NCBI GenBank assembly: GCA_913775725.1
Contig: CAJYNG010000009.1
Coordinates: 186,001-250,000, forward strand
DNA length: 64,000 nt
Source of the DNA: an uncultured Stenotrophomonas sp.
GTDB taxonomy: Bacteria; Pseudomonadota; Gammaproteobacteria; Xanthomonadales; Xanthomonadaceae
Direction: 5' to 3'
Numbering within the stretch: the first letter of the stretch is position 1; each line of letters starts with the position of its first letter. Shown piece by piece: positions 17,626-26,404 of this stretch. Below the pieces are notes generated by a model, which saw only the letters and a list, made by a program, of their open reading frames with translations, was not told the origin of the DNA and did no database searches. The translations under genes and the position numbers were made by a program.

Positions 17626-18852
17626 ATGACCGCCGCTACCGATCCGCTGATCTCCCTTTCGCACTATTACCTGCCGGTCTACAAGCCCCGCCAGGTGGTA
17701 CTGGAGCGAGGCCAGGGTGCCCGCGTGTGGGACAGCCAGGGCCGTGAGTTCATCGACCTGGCCGCCGGCATCGCCGTGTGTGGCCTGGGCCATAACGATC
17801 CAGACCTGGTGGCCGCGCTGGTCGAGCAGGCCGGCAAGCTGTGGCACACCAGCAACGTGTTCTACAGCGCGCCGCCGCTGCACCTGGCCGAGGAACTGGT
17901 GAAGGCCAGCCGCTTCGCCGAGCGCGTGTTCCTGTGCAATTCCGGCGCCGAAGCCAACGAAGTGGCGATCAAGATGGTCCGCAAGTGGGCCTCCAGCCAG
18001 GGCCGCCCGGCCGACAAGCGGGTGATCATCACCTTCCGCGGCAGCTTCCACGGCCGCACCCTGGGCGCGGTGACCGCCACCGCCCAGCCGAAGTACCAGG
18101 AAGGCTACGAGCCGCTGCCCGGTGGCTTCCGCTACATCGATTTCAACGATGAAGTGCAGCTGGAAACCGCGATGGCCGCCGGCGATGTGGCTGCAGTGAT
18201 GCTGGAGCCGATCCAGGGCGAGGGCGGCGTGATGCCGGCCAAGTCCGGTTTCCTCAAGCGTGTGCGTGAGCTGTGCGACCAGCACAACGCGCTGCTGGTG
18301 CTGGATGAGATCCAGGCCGGCATGGGCCGCACCGGCACTCTGTTCGCGCACTGGCAGGACGACGTGGTGCCGGACATGGTCACCCTGGCCAAGGCACTCG
18401 GCGGTGGCTTCCCGATCGGCGCGATGCTGGCCGGCCCGAAGGTGGCCGAGACCATGCAGTTCGGCGCGCACGGCACCACCTTCGGTGGCAACCCGCTGGC
18501 TGCTGCGGTGGCCCGCGTGGCACTGCGCAAGCTGGCCTCGGCGGAGATCGCCGCCAACGTCAGCCGCCAGTCGAAGGCGCTGCGCGATGGCTTTGCGCGC
18601 ATCAACGAAGAATTCGGCGTGTTCAGCGACGTGCGTGGCCGTGGCCTGATGCTGGGCGCAGTGCTGAGCAAGGACTTTGCCGGCCAGGCTGGCGCGATCC
18701 TCGACCACGCCGCCGAGCAGGGCCTGCTGACCCTGCAGGCCGGCCCGGACGTGCTGCGCTTCGTGCCGTCGTTGAACATCACCGACGAAGAAGTGGCCGA
18801 AGGCCTGAAGCGCCTGCGCGCAGCGATTGCTGCGTTCATTGCCGCGCGCTGA
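17626..18852 (+). CDS. argD: Acetylornithine transaminase
   Basis: Class III PLP aminotransferase of 408 residues, fourth step of arginine synthesis (N-acetylglutamate semialdehyde + glutamate = N-acetylornithine). Family motifs: CNSGAEANEVAIKM, FRGSFHGRTLGA, LDEIQAGMGRTG and the Schiff-base Lys256 in LAKALGGGFPIGA. It may also act on succinyldiaminopimelate, as ArgD does in enterics. Not next to other arg genes; single gene bounded by the divergent channel and a SMAG dimer. Confidence 0.93.
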   Translation: MTAATDPLISLSHYYLPVYKPRQVVLERGQGARVWDSQGREFIDLAAGIAVCGLGHNDPDLVAALVEQAGKLWHTSNVFYSAPPLHLAEELVKASRFAERVFLCNSGAEANEVAIKMVRKWASSQGRPADKRVIITFRGSFHGRTLGAVTATAQPKYQEGYEPLPGGFRYIDFNDEVQLETAMAAGDVAAVMLEPIQGEGGVMPAKSGFLKRVRELCDQHNALLVLDEIQAGMGRTGTLFAHWQDDVVPDMVTLAKALGGGFPIGAMLAGPKVAETMQFGAHGTTFGGNPLAAAVARVALRKLASAEIAANVSRQSKALRDGFARINEEFGVFSDVRGRGLMLGAVLSKDFAGQAGAILDHAAEQGLLTLQAGPDVLRFVPSLNITDEEVAEGLKRLRAAIAAFIAAR

Positions 18853-18869
18853 AGCCGGCAGCGATAGCT

Positions 18870-18939
18870 GTAGAGCCGAGCCCATGCTCGGCTCATCGCA
18901 GTGTCAGGCAACAGCAGCCGAGCATGGGCTCGGCTCTAC
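18870..18939. repeat. SMAG dimer
   Basis: Two facing GTAG palindromes, first unit gtagagccgagcccatgctc, second gagcatgggctcggctctac, with a 20-base centre. Nearly identical to the dimer at 9524-9591. Lies between the convergent argD and HAD hydrolase genes. Confidence 0.87.
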
Positions 18940-18945
18940 AGTGGT

Positions 18946-19548
18946 TCACGCAATCCGATAACGCTTCAACACCTTGCCCAATCCCCGGGCATCGCGCACG
19001 GTTTCTGCGTGCAGGCCGGCGGCGCGTGCGCCGCGCACATTGGCGAACAGGTCATCGACGAACAGCGTCCGTGCAGGCGCCACGCCCAGCGCTTCCAGCG
19101 TGCGCAGAAACACCGCAGGCGCCGGTTTGCGCAGCCCGAAATCCGCGCTGCAGAACACGCGCTCCCGCAGGGCAGGGAACAGTTCCGGCAGCAGGGTGGG
19201 CAAGGCCTGCTGCATCAGCGCGCCGTTGTTGGTCAGCACCGCCATCGGCAGCTGCAGGGCTTGCAGCCGCTGCAACACGGCAGCCTGCGGATGGCTGGCG
19301 GCCCGTCGCGCCGCGGTCCATGCAGCCACATCGACAGTCGTGCCCAGACGCTCCCCTAATCGCGCCAGATAGGCCGGGCCATCCAGCGTGCCATTGTCAT
19401 GCGCCGCTTCCAGTCCACTGTCATACAGCGCGGCCTGTACGGCCTGCGTCGGAACCTGCAGCGCCTCGGCCAGGTGCAGCACGCGTTGCGCGCGCTGGTA
19501 CTGCACCAGCACCCCATCCACATCCAGCAGCAACAGATCGATCCGCAT
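18946..19548 (-). CDS. HAD-superfamily hydrolase (subfamily IA)
   Basis: Protein of 200 residues with all four HAD motifs: LLLDVDGVL (nucleophile Asp9, Asp11), VLTNN, the Lys of FGLRKPAP, and FVDDLFAN. The cap is small and helical, as in subfamily IA phosphatases. Phosphatase on a small phosphorylated metabolite is likely; substrate unknown. Monocistronic, and divergent from the azurin gene. Confidence 0.85.
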   Translation of the reverse strand: MRIDLLLLDVDGVLVQYQRAQRVLHLAEALQVPTQAVQAALYDSGLEAAHDNGTLDGPAYLARLGERLGTTVDVAAWTAARRAASHPQAAVLQRLQALQLPMAVLTNNGALMQQALPTLLPELFPALRERVFCSADFGLRKPAPAVFLRTLEALGVAPARTLFVDDLFANVRGARAAGLHAETVRDARGLGKVLKRYRIA

Positions 19549-19636
19549 CGGCCGAGCATGCCATTGCAGTGGGTGCGCGGAAACCCTGGAGTGGGCATGC
19601 GACAGACGGTCGCAGCCGAGGTTGCATGGGCCTGCC

Positions 19637-19642
19637 TAGAAT
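19637..19642 (+). promoter_or_regulatory. -10 box of azurin
   Basis: tagaat 28 bases upstream of the azurin ATG, followed by an aggag ribosome binding site at about 19,659. No clear -35 box. Confidence 0.45.
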
Positions 19643-19670
19643 GGCGCTTGAATCCGCAGGAGATGCAACG

Positions 19671-20120
19671 ATGAAGGCTTGGATGGTGGCAGTGGGACTG
19701 GGCGCGCTGATGCTGGCGCCGTCGGCGATGGCGCGGGTGTGTGCAGTGAGCATCGACAGCACCGACCAGATGAGCTTCAGCAGCCGCGAGATCAAGGTCG
19801 CCGCCGACTGCACCGCCGTGGACCTGACCCTGCGCCACACCGGCAAGCTGGCCGCTACCGCGATGGGGCACAACTGGGTGCTGACCCGGAGTGCCGATTA
19901 CCAGCCGGTGGCGATGGCGGGCATGCGCATGACCCTGGCCGACAGCTACCTGCCGAAGGCAGACAAGCGCGTGCTGGCGCACACCAAGGTGATCGGCGGC
20001 GGCGAGACCACGCGCGTGCGCTTCTCTACCCAGGGCCTGCAGAAGGGCGGTGACTACACCTTCTTCTGCTCGTTCCCCGGCCACTTCGCGATGATGAAGG
20101 GCAAGTTCGTCTTCGGTTGA
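19671..20120 (+). CDS. Azurin, type 1 copper protein
   Basis: Periplasmic blue copper protein of 149 residues with a signal peptide (cleavage after about Ala21). Copper ligands fit azurin: His67 in GHNW, then Cys133, His138 and Met142 in FFCSFPGHFAMMKG with the exact family spacing. A disulfide Cys24-Cys47 is expected. Azurin carries single electrons in the periplasm, often to cytochromes or nitrite reductase. Start set by aggag eight to twelve bases upstream. A 66-base perfect palindrome begins at the first base after the stop. Confidence 0.95.
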   Translation: MKAWMVAVGLGALMLAPSAMARVCAVSIDSTDQMSFSSREIKVAADCTAVDLTLRHTGKLAATAMGHNWVLTRSADYQPVAMAGMRMTLADSYLPKADKRVLAHTKVIGGGETTRVRFSTQGLQKGGDYTFFCSFPGHFAMMKGKFVFG

Positions 20121-20212
20121 AAAAAGGGGACGGAGGGGATTAAGTCGTTTGTGCACAAACGACTTAATCCCCTCCGTCCCCTTTTTGTGCCAACCAAGGT
20201 TGGCACCCATCA
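20121..20212. repeat. Perfect 66-base palindrome (GGGGACGG type, copy 2) plus GTGCCAACC hairpin
   Basis: 20121-20186 is a perfect palindrome: 33-base arms that begin aaaaaggggacggaggggat and meet at gtgcac with no loop. With its A/T ends it would work as a terminator in both directions between azurin and convergent hemL. Directly after it, 20187-20206 is hairpin gtgccaacc-aa-ggttggcac with a cccatca tail, of the GGTGGGTG family in reverse. Confidence 0.9.
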
Positions 20213-20221
20213 GAGCAGGGC

Positions 20222-21511
20222 TCAGCCCTTGGCGGCCTTGAACGCCACGCGTGCAGCGGCCAGCGTTGCTTCGATCACGGCATCGTCGTGTGCGCTGGAC
20301 AGGAAGCCGGCCTCGTACGCAGACGGTGCCAGGAACACGCCCTGGTCCAGCATCGCGTGGAAGAAGCGGTTGAACGCCGGGATGTCACAGGCGGTGGCCT
20401 GCGCATAGGTCTCCACCTTCTCACGGGTGAAGAACAGCCCGAACATCGCACCCACGCAGGTGGTGGTCACGGCCACGCCAGCTTCGGCGGCAGCGGCTTC
20501 CAGACCCGCACACAAGCGCGCGGTGCGCTCGGCCAGGTCGGCGTGGAAGCCGGGCTGCTGGATCAGTTCCAGCATCGCCAGGCCGGCGGCCATTGCCACC
20601 GGATTGCCGCTCAGCGTACCGGCCTGGTAGATCGGGCCGGCCGGGGCAATCTGCTGCATCAGCTCGCGGCGACCGCCGTAGGCGCCCACCGGCATGCCGC
20701 CGCCGATGATCTTGCCGAAGGTGGTCAGGTCCGGGGTGATGCCGTAGTGCGCCTGCGCACCGCCGAGGGCGACGCGGAAGCCGGTCATCACTTCGTCGAA
20801 GATCAGCAGCGCGCCATGCTTCGTGCACAGTTCGCGCAGGTGCTGCAGGTAACCCTCGCGCGGCGGAATGCAGTTGGCGTTGCCAACCACCGGTTCGATG
20901 ATCAGGCCGGCGATGTCGTCGCCCTGCTGTTCGAACAGTGCAGTGGCCGCTTCGAAATCGTTGTAGGGCAGGGTCAGGGTCAGTTCGCTCAGGCCGGCCG
21001 GGACGCCCGGTGAGGTCGGCACGCCCAGGGTCAACATGCCACTGCCGGCCTTGACCAGGAACGAGTCGCCGTGGCCGTGGTAGCAGCCTTCGAACTTGAC
21101 GATGCGGTTGCGGCCGGTGGCGCCACGCGCCAGGCGGATCGCCGACAGCGTGGCTTCGGTACCAGAGTTGACCATGCGCACCATCTCGCACGACGGCACC
21201 AGGCGGGTGATGGTTTCGGCCATGGTCACTTCGGCCGTGCACGGCGCACCGAACGACAGGCCGTTGTCGATCGCCTTCTTCACCGCCTGGCGTACGGCCG
21301 TGTGGTTGTGGCCGACGATCATCGGGCCCCAGGAGCCGACGTAATCGATGTAGCGGTTGCCGTCGACGTCGTACAGGTAGGCACCATCGGCGCGCTCGAC
21401 GAAGAACGGTTCGCCACCGACCGATTTGAACGCGCGCACCGGCGAATTGACGCCGCCCGGCAGCAGTTGCTGGGCGCGGGAGAACAGGGCGTGGGACTGG
21501 TCGTGGTTCAT
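20222..21511 (-). CDS. hemL: Glutamate-1-semialdehyde 2,1-aminomutase
   Basis: PLP enzyme of 429 residues that forms 5-aminolevulinate in the C5 route to tetrapyrroles. Motifs [38 protein letters not shown] and Lys267 in [14 protein letters not shown] are typical. ATG at 21,511 has aggaaat upstream and gives the family start ([20 protein letters not shown]); the upstream frame overlaps thiE. It lies 16 bases after thiE, so both are probably one transcript. Confidence 0.96.
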   Translation of the reverse strand: MNHDQSHALFSRAQQLLPGGVNSPVRAFKSVGGEPFFVERADGAYLYDVDGNRYIDYVGSWGPMIVGHNHTAVRQAVKKAIDNGLSFGAPCTAEVTMAETITRLVPSCEMVRMVNSGTEATLSAIRLARGATGRNRIVKFEGCYHGHGDSFLVKAGSGMLTLGVPTSPGVPAGLSELTLTLPYNDFEAATALFEQQGDDIAGLIIEPVVGNANCIPPREGYLQHLRELCTKHGALLIFDEVMTGFRVALGGAQAHYGITPDLTTFGKIIGGGMPVGAYGGRRELMQQIAPAGPIYQAGTLSGNPVAMAAGLAMLELIQQPGFHADLAERTARLCAGLEAAAAEAGVAVTTTCVGAMFGLFFTREKVETYAQATACDIPAFNRFFHAMLDQGVFLAPSAYEAGFLSSAHDDAVIEATLAAARVAFKAAKG

Positions 21512-21527
21512 GCGGATTTCCTGGGCA

Positions 21528-22154
21528 TTACGCGAACTGGGCGAGGTAGGCGCGGAGGGTCGCGACCGGGTCTTCGGCGGCGAACACGCTGCTGACCACG
21601 GCGACCAGATCGGCGCCGGCGTCGATGATGGGACCGACATTGTCCGGCGTCAGGCCGCCGATCGCCACCCGCGGCACGCCCAGTGCGGCGCTTTGCCGCA
21701 GCAGGTCGGTATGGGCGCGGCTGCTGGTGACCTTGGTGGTGGTCGGGAAGAACGCGCCGAAGGCCACATAGCTGGCGCCGGCCGCCACGGCTTTCTCGGC
21801 ATTGGCCAGTTGGTCGTAGCAGGAGGCGCCGATGATGGCCTCGGCACCGAGCAGCGCGCGCGCGCTGGGGATGTCGCCGTCGGTGCCGCCCAGATGCACG
21901 CCGGCCGCGCCCACGGCCTTGGCCAGTGCCGGGTCGTCATTGACGATCAGCGGCACGCCGTGTTCCGCACACAGTGCCTGCAGGGCGGTGGCCTGCTCGC
22001 GCCGCAGCGCGTCGCTGGCGGTCTTGTTGCGGTACTGCAGCCAGGTGGCGCCAGCGGCCAGCAATGGCGCGGTACGGGCCAGCAGGCGCGCGGTATCGGG
22101 CTCGTCCGGGGTGATCAGGTAGACGCCGCGGGGCGCCGGGGAAGCAGAAGTCAT
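21528..22154 (-). CDS. thiE: Thiamine phosphate synthase
   Basis: TIM-barrel enzyme of 208 residues that joins HMP-PP and thiazole phosphate to thiamine phosphate. Conserved pieces: [42 protein letters not shown] and [10 protein letters not shown]. No TPP riboswitch was recognised upstream, where the gap to the divergent rubredoxin gene is only 67 bases. First gene of the thiE-hemL pair. Confidence 0.94.
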   Translation of the reverse strand: MTSASPAPRGVYLITPDEPDTARLLARTAPLLAAGATWLQYRNKTASDALRREQATALQALCAEHGVPLIVNDDPALAKAVGAAGVHLGGTDGDIPSARALLGAEAIIGASCYDQLANAEKAVAAGASYVAFGAFFPTTTKVTSSRAHTDLLRQSAALGVPRVAIGGLTPDNVGPIIDAGADLVAVVSSVFAAEDPVATLRAYLAQFA

Positions 22155-22221
22155 CGATGGCTACCGGTGAGTGGACCGCGATGGGACAATGGCGGCCCGT
22201 GAATCCAGCCCTGATTATCCG

Positions 22222-22413
22222 ATGAGCGATGCCACCCCCACCACCTTGCGCACCTGGATGTGCGTGGTCTGCGGCTTCCTTTACAGCGAAGCGGAAGGCT
22301 TGCCGGAGGAGGGCATCGCGCCGGGGACGCGCTGGGAAGACATTCCCGAGACCTGGACCTGCCCGGACTGCGGGGTGACCAAGGCCGATTTCGAGATGGT
22401 CGAGGTCGATTGA
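22222..22413 (+). CDS. Rubredoxin
   Basis: Rubredoxin of 63 residues. Four cysteine ligands for one iron: Cys14 and Cys17 (CVVCG) and Cys47 and Cys50 (CPDCG), with the usual [20 protein letters not shown] between. It is a cytoplasmic one-electron carrier, possibly for an alkane hydroxylase or oxidative stress. The ATG at 22,222 gives the usual family length; the longer frame overlaps the thiE promoter. Divergent from thiE-hemL. Confidence 0.94.
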   Translation: MSDATPTTLRTWMCVVCGFLYSEAEGLPEEGIAPGTRWEDIPETWTCPDCGVTKADFEMVEVD

Positions 22414-22434
22414 CTGGAGGGCCACCCGGCCCAT

Positions 22435-22467
22435 CCGGTGGGTGTGGACCGTTGGTCCGCACACCGG
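22435..22467. repeat. GGTGGGTG-type palindrome
   Basis: ccggtgggtgtggacc and ggtccgcacaccgg flank a gtt centre (one weak pair), between the rubredoxin stop and the convergent SirB1 stop. Member of the GGTGGGTG hairpin family. Confidence 0.65.
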
Positions 22468-22473
22468 ACAACC

Positions 22474-23319
22474 TCAATGCAGCCGCGGCACCGGCCCGCC
22501 GAGGTCGATCAGCTTCTCGCGCAGCCACTGCGCATCGCTGGCCTCGGGATTGCGCTTCAGGTACTGCCCCAGGTCGTGGCGGGCGCCGGCCAGATACTCC
22601 AGCTGCAGGTAGGCCAGACCGCGGTCGCGCAGCGCATCGTCCTGCTCCGGGGCCAGTTTCAGCAGGCGGTCGGCACTGCGTGCAGCGCGGTCCCACTCGC
22701 CGGCCTCGGCGTAGACGCCGTGCAGGTTGCGCAGCATGCGCATCAGGATCGCGCGCGTCGGTGCCGGGTCGAGGATCTGCGCCAGCACCTGGTCGTCGGG
22801 CATCTGTCCGCCCAAGTGTGACTTGGCCCGCTCGCGCAGTTCGTCCACATCCAGCGGGCGACCACCATTGAACGGGTCCATCACCAGCACGCCATCGTCC
22901 ACCGGCAGGCGCACCAGGAAATGGCCGGGGAAGGACACGCCATCGAGTGGAATGCCCAGCCGGCGCGCGACTTCCATCTGCACCAGCGCCAGCGAGATCG
23001 GGTTGCCCAGGCGACGTTCGAATACCTGGTTGAGGTAGCTGTTGCGCGGGTCGTAGTACTCGTCGTGGTCGCCGCTGTAGCCCAGCTCGTCGAACAGGTG
23101 GCGGTTGATCGCCGCCATCTTCAATGGGCTGTTCTCGATGCTGTCAACTTCCGAGCGAAGGTGCTCGACATGGCTCTGGATCAGCGCGTCATAGGTGGAC
23201 GGCTGCAGATCGGGGTATTCATCGCGCGCGATCAGCAGCGCGGTCGGCAACAGTGGCAGCGCCTCGTCTTCGAGGTCGGCCAGTGCATCCCAGTCGGGGA
23301 GTGTGATCCGGTCCTGCAT
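22474..23319 (-). CDS. SirB1-family transglutaminase-like/TPR protein
   Basis: Protein of 281 residues. Residues about 40-180 form the SirB1 domain, a transglutaminase-like fold (NHYLFDELGYSG-like NRHLFDELGYSG, DPRNSYLNQVFERRLGNPIS, GVSFPGHFLVR). The expected catalytic Cys is absent (LGNPISLALV), while His and Asp of GHF and MDPF remain, so it may be a non-peptidase. The last 100 residues are TPR-like helices. The ATG at 23,319 was preferred to an in-frame GTG two codons earlier. Function unsettled. Confidence 0.83.
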   Translation of the reverse strand: MQDRITLPDWDALADLEDEALPLLPTALLIARDEYPDLQPSTYDALIQSHVEHLRSEVDSIENSPLKMAAINRHLFDELGYSGDHDEYYDPRNSYLNQVFERRLGNPISLALVQMEVARRLGIPLDGVSFPGHFLVRLPVDDGVLVMDPFNGGRPLDVDELRERAKSHLGGQMPDDQVLAQILDPAPTRAILMRMLRNLHGVYAEAGEWDRAARSADRLLKLAPEQDDALRDRGLAYLQLEYLAGARHDLGQYLKRNPEASDAQWLREKLIDLGGPVPRLH

Positions 23320-23376
23320 GGCCACAGACTGGCGTCATTCGCAGGCGGTTTCAAGCGGTGTCGCGTGAAAAATTCA

Positions 23377-23447
23377 GGGGTCAGATCCCTTTCGTACGCG
23401 AAAGGGATCTGACCCCTGCAGGGTTGCCGGCCAGCGGCCGGCACTAC
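23377..23447. repeat. GGGGTC palindrome, copy 2, and TGCCGGCC hairpin
   Basis: 23377-23416 is a perfect 40-base palindrome (ggggtcagatccctttcgta and its complement). 23425-23443 is hairpin tgccggcc-agc-ggccggca, ending in ctac. Both lie in the gap upstream of the SirB1 gene and downstream of the DUF192 gene. Confidence 0.82.
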
Positions 23448-23477
23448 TGCGGGTGCCGGGCGCAGCCCGGCCGCACC

Positions 23478-23924
23478 TTACTTTTCGATGCCCGGGCCGA
23501 AGGTCAGCTGGGTGCCGTCCTTCAGCTTGAGCTTCTCCGCCTGGCCGGCGTTGAGCTCCAGCACATAGCGCGCCGGCCCACCGCTGGGGTAGGGCGGGCA
23601 CATGTCGCCGGCCGAGCACGGCGGTACGTCGCGCTGCTGGCTGACCAGCTTGCGCTGGCTGTCGAAGTACAGGATGTCCAGCGCGATCTTGGTGTTCTTC
23701 ATCCAGTACGCCTGCATTTCTTCGCGGTCGTGGATGAACAGCATGCCGTGGTCGGCCGACATCTGGTCGCGGAACATCAGCCCGCGCGCGCGGGTTTCAT
23801 CGTTGGTGGCCAGCTCGACCTGGTAGCGGGCGCCATCCAGCTCGACCCAATGGCGGGCCGCGTCGGTGGCGCAGCCGGCCAGGGCCAGCAGCGGAAGCAT
23901 CAGCAGCGAACGCAACAGCGACAT
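23478..23924 (-). CDS. DUF192 lipoprotein
   Basis: Lipoprotein of 148 residues: lipobox LAGC (Cys18), then a DUF192 domain with TRARGLMFRDQMSADHGMLFIH, WMKNTKIALDILYFD and VLELNAGQAEKLKLKDGTQ. DUF192 proteins are small beta-barrel-like periplasmic proteins of unknown function. A CSAGDMCPPY insert adds two cysteines. Follows rpiA by 21 bases on the same strand, so co-transcription is likely. Confidence 0.88.
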   Translation of the reverse strand: MSLLRSLLMLPLLALAGCATDAARHWVELDGARYQVELATNDETRARGLMFRDQMSADHGMLFIHDREEMQAYWMKNTKIALDILYFDSQRKLVSQQRDVPPCSAGDMCPPYPSGGPARYVLELNAGQAEKLKLKDGTQLTFGPGIEK

Positions 23925-23945
23925 CGTCAGGATCCTTGCAGAAGG

Positions 23946-24593
23946 TCAGAGCACGACCGGCGGCTCGCCGCCGACGATCACCACATCGGCGCGACGACGC
24001 GCGAACAGGCCGACGCAGACCACGCCCGGCAGCTGGTTGAGCTCGCGCTCCAGCTTTTCCGGATCGGTGATCTGCAGGTTGTGGATATCCAGGATCTGGT
24101 TGCCGTTGTCGGTGACCACGCCTTCGCGCCAGGTCGGCTGGCCGCCGGTCATGTCGCGGATCTGGCGGGCGACCAGGCTGCGCGCCATCGGGATCACTTC
24201 CACCGGCAGCGGGAACTTGCCCAGCACCGGCACCTGCTTGCTTGGGTCGACGATGCAGATGAAGCGCTCGCTGGCCTCGGCGATGATCTTCTCGCGGGTC
24301 AGCGCGGCGCCGCCGCCCTTGATCAGGCACTTGTTGGCGTCGCACTCATCGGCGCCGTCCACGTACAGCGACAGGTTGCCGCTGTGGTTCAGCTCGATCA
24401 CCTCGATGCCGTGCTGCTTCAGGCGCGCGGTGCTCTGCTCGGAGCTGGACACGGCGCCCTTGATGCGGTGCTGGATGCGGGCCAGGGCATCGATGAAATA
24501 GGCCACGGTGGAACCGGTGCCGACACCGACGATCATGCCGTCTTCAACGTACTCGATGGCTTTCTCGGCGGCCAGGCGCTTGGCTTCGGACAT
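23946..24593 (-). CDS. rpiA: Ribose-5-phosphate isomerase A
   Basis: RpiA of 215 residues, interconverting ribose 5-phosphate and ribulose 5-phosphate. Conserved [32 protein letters not shown] (Asp, Lys and Glu of the active site within), [16 protein letters not shown] and TDNGNQILD. Second gene of an EVE-rpiA-DUF192 run on the minus strand, with 22 bases from the EVE gene. Confidence 0.95.
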   Translation of the reverse strand: MSEAKRLAAEKAIEYVEDGMIVGVGTGSTVAYFIDALARIQHRIKGAVSSSEQSTARLKQHGIEVIELNHSGNLSLYVDGADECDANKCLIKGGGAALTREKIIAEASERFICIVDPSKQVPVLGKFPLPVEVIPMARSLVARQIRDMTGGQPTWREGVVTDNGNQILDIHNLQITDPEKLERELNQLPGVVCVGLFARRRADVVIVGGEPPVVL

Positions 24594-24615
24594 GGGAGAA
24601 CTCTCAGGCAGGGAA

Positions 24616-25095
24616 TCAGGATTTCTTTTCCAGCGACAGCAGCAGCTTCCACTGCGTGGCGGTCACCGGGAACACCGACAGGCGGTTGCCCTTGGCAACC
24701 AGCGGGAAGCCTTCACCGAGCGCTTCGGCGTGCAGCTTGATCTCGTCCAGCGCGATCACCTGCTTGAGCTTGCGGTCGAAGGCCACGTCCACCAGCATCC
24801 AGCGCGGGTTCTCGCGCGTGCTCTTGGGGTCGTGGTAGTCGGATTTCGGATCGAACTGGGTGTCGTCCGGGTAGGCCGTGCTGGCCACCGTGGCCAGACC
24901 GACGATGCCCGGCACCTTGGTATTGGAGTGGTAGAACAGGATGCCGTCGCCCACCTGCATGCCATCGCGCATGAAATTGCGCGCCTGGTAGTTGCGCACC
25001 CCGTTCCAGGGTTCGACCTTGACCTTGGCCAGGTCATCGATGGAGAAGGCGTCCGGTTCGGACTTCATCAGCCAGTAGCGCTTGCGGGCGGTCAT
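24616..25095 (-). CDS. EVE domain protein
   Basis: Single EVE domain of 159 residues, a PUA-like fold ([41 protein letters not shown]). Relatives such as human THYN1 bind modified DNA bases; bacterial stand-alone forms are uncharacterised. The ATG overlaps the stop of the fau gene (ATGA, 25,092-25,095), so it is translationally coupled to it. Confidence 0.9.
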   Translation of the reverse strand: MTARKRYWLMKSEPDAFSIDDLAKVKVEPWNGVRNYQARNFMRDGMQVGDGILFYHSNTKVPGIVGLATVASTAYPDDTQFDPKSDYHDPKSTRENPRWMLVDVAFDRKLKQVIALDEIKLHAEALGEGFPLVAKGNRLSVFPVTATQWKLLLSLEKKS

Positions 25096-25685
25096 GCGTT
25101 CACGGGGGCAGCGGAGGGGAACAGGGTGCCGTCTTCGGTGCAGATCGCATCCACCGGTACGTCCCACGACGCCACCGGCAAGGACTCGACCTGCTGCACC
25201 GCGAACGCAGCACCGACCAGCCAGGGCGGCGCCGGCCGGTCGTGGCGGAAGGCGAAGCTGCGATCATACCAGCCGCCCCCCATGCCCAGCCGCCGGCACT
25301 GTGTGTCGAAACCCACCAGCGGGGTCACCACCAGCGCCATCTGCGCCGGTTCCAGGGTGTCTTCCATCGCCACATCCGGCTCGGGAATGCCGTAGCGGTT
25401 GCTGGTCAGCGGCTGGCCGGGCCGCCACGGCGCGAAGCGCAGCACGTCGCCGGCCAGTACCGGCAGGCAGTAGGTGAGGCCTTCGGGCAACTGCAGCTGC
25501 CAGCGGTGCAGGGCGATTTCGCCATCCAGCGCCCAGTAGCCGGCCACGGCGCCTTCGCGCGGGGCGAACGGCAGCGCGAGCAGGGCGTCGGCAAGCGATT
25601 CGGCGGCGGCGATGCGCTCAGCGGCGGAGAGGTCGCGGCGGCGTTGCCGCAGGTCGTGGCGCAGGGCCTGTCGCGGGTCGGTCAT
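25092..25685 (-). CDS. fau: 5-formyltetrahydrofolate cyclo-ligase
   Basis: Protein of 197 residues (YgfA/FAU) that converts 5-formyl-THF with ATP to 5,10-methenyl-THF. Motifs: LRQRRRDLSAAER, RYGIPEP, LVVTPLVGFDTQCRRLGMGGGWYD (nucleotide and magnesium site). Downstream of 6S RNA on the same strand, the arrangement found in many gammaproteobacteria (zapA-ssrS-fau). ATG at 25,685 preferred over one five codons upstream. Confidence 0.93.
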   Translation of the reverse strand: MTDPRQALRHDLRQRRRDLSAAERIAAAESLADALLALPFAPREGAVAGYWALDGEIALHRWQLQLPEGLTYCLPVLAGDVLRFAPWRPGQPLTSNRYGIPEPDVAMEDTLEPAQMALVVTPLVGFDTQCRRLGMGGGWYDRSFAFRHDRPAPPWLVGAAFAVQQVESLPVASWDVPVDAICTEDGTLFPSAAPVNA

Positions 25686-25720
25686 GGCAGCGTGCGGCAA
25701 GGATCAGCCGTTATTGTGCC

Positions 25721-25757
25721 GGAAAGAACAAGGGCGACGCCCGAAGACGCCGCCCTT
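25721..25757 (-). terminator. Terminator after 6S RNA
   Basis: On the minus strand aagggcggcg-tcttcggg-cgtcgccctt forms a stable hairpin followed by gttcttt. It lies just past the 3' end of 6S RNA and would control read-through into fau. Confidence 0.7.
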
Positions 25758-25765
25758 GCTGGAAT

Positions 25766-25957
25766 ATTGCATTCTCCGCAATGTCGATGCATGCGAAACG
25801 ACCTTGAACCCGGGGGCTCAAGTGGGAACGCTGGAGAACCATCGGGCTTCCCGCTACAAGGCGGACCTGCACTCCCGGCGCTGTCGCGCTCCCGGTGTCG
25901 TTCTTAAGGGACAAGGCGAATGTTTGCACATGCCGTCGAGTACCGCAGAGAACGCGT
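25766..25957 (-). ncRNA. ssrS: 6S RNA
   Basis: About 190-base RNA on the minus strand between zapA and fau. The ends pair: gcgttctctgc at the 5' side (25,955-25,945) with gcggagaatgc at the 3' side (25,779-25,769), the closing stem of 6S. The inner 3' half holds acttgagcccccgggttcaa with aggt, matching the CUUGAACC/GGUUCAAGG stem of E. coli 6S, followed by cgacattgcggagaa, comparable to its CGGCAUCUCGGAGAUUC end. A TATAAT box lies five to seven bases before the 5' end. 6S binds RNA polymerase holoenzyme and mimics an open promoter. Exact ends are estimates. Confidence 0.88.
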
Positions 25958-25961
25958 GGCC

Positions 25962-25967
25962 ATTATA
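25962..25967 (-). promoter_or_regulatory. -10 box of ssrS
   Basis: Perfect TATAAT on the minus strand (attata on plus), with about seven bases to the predicted 5' end of 6S RNA. Confidence 0.75.
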
Positions 25968-26030
25968 GCCAGCACGCACGATCTGGATAGGCCGTTCGTC
26001 GGCAACAGTCCGTACCAATTCAGATACGCG

Positions 26031-26107
26031 AAAAGGGGACGGAGGGGATTAAGGCGTTTCCAGCACGGAAGGGGCGAATGCGCCTTAATCCCCTCCGTCC
26101 CCTTTTT
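26031..26107. repeat. GGGGACGG palindrome, copy 3
   Basis: Arms 26,031-26,056 and 26,081-26,107 (ggggacggaggggattaagg and complement) with a 24-base insert. The inner arm end is ggcg/cgcc here but gtcg/cgac in the other two copies, so pairing is kept while sequence differs. Ends the base before the zapA stop, thus between zapA and the 6S promoter. Confidence 0.85.
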
Positions 26108-26404
26108 CTATGGGGTGCCGTCGATGGCGCGGTCCAGGCGCCGGTTCAGATCGGCCAGCGTCTGTTGCAGGGCCACCGCCTGGCGGGCGTTTTCGTCGCG
26201 CAGCAGCTGCAGTTCGTGGGCCAGGTTCAACGCGGCCAGCACGGCGACGCGGTCGACCGCGGCCATGCGGTTGCTGCCGCGGATCTCGCGCATGCGCGCA
26301 TCCAGCAGGCGCGCGGCGGCCATCAGGCTGTCGCGTTCATCGCCGCCGACGCCCACGGTGTATTCACGATCGAGGATGCGGACACTGACCGGTTCGGCGC
26401 TCAT
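26108..26404 (-). CDS. zapA: Cell division protein ZapA
   Basis: ZapA of 98 residues: N-terminal VSVRILDREYTVGVGGDERD globular part and a C-terminal coiled coil (about 55-95). It promotes FtsZ bundling at mid-cell. The ATG overlaps the stop of the upstream coiled-coil gene (ATGA). zapA-ssrS-fau order is conserved in gammaproteobacteria. Confidence 0.94.
   Translation of the reverse strand: MSAEPVSVRILDREYTVGVGGDERDSLMAAARLLDARMREIRGSNRMAAVDRVAVLAALNLAHELQLLRDENARQAVALQQTLADLNRRLDRAIDGTP

Noticed and set aside
22155-22221. TPP riboswitch before thiE
   Set aside because: The gap is only 67 bases and shared with the divergent rubredoxin gene; no CTGAGA or ACCTGA-type thi-box core was seen.
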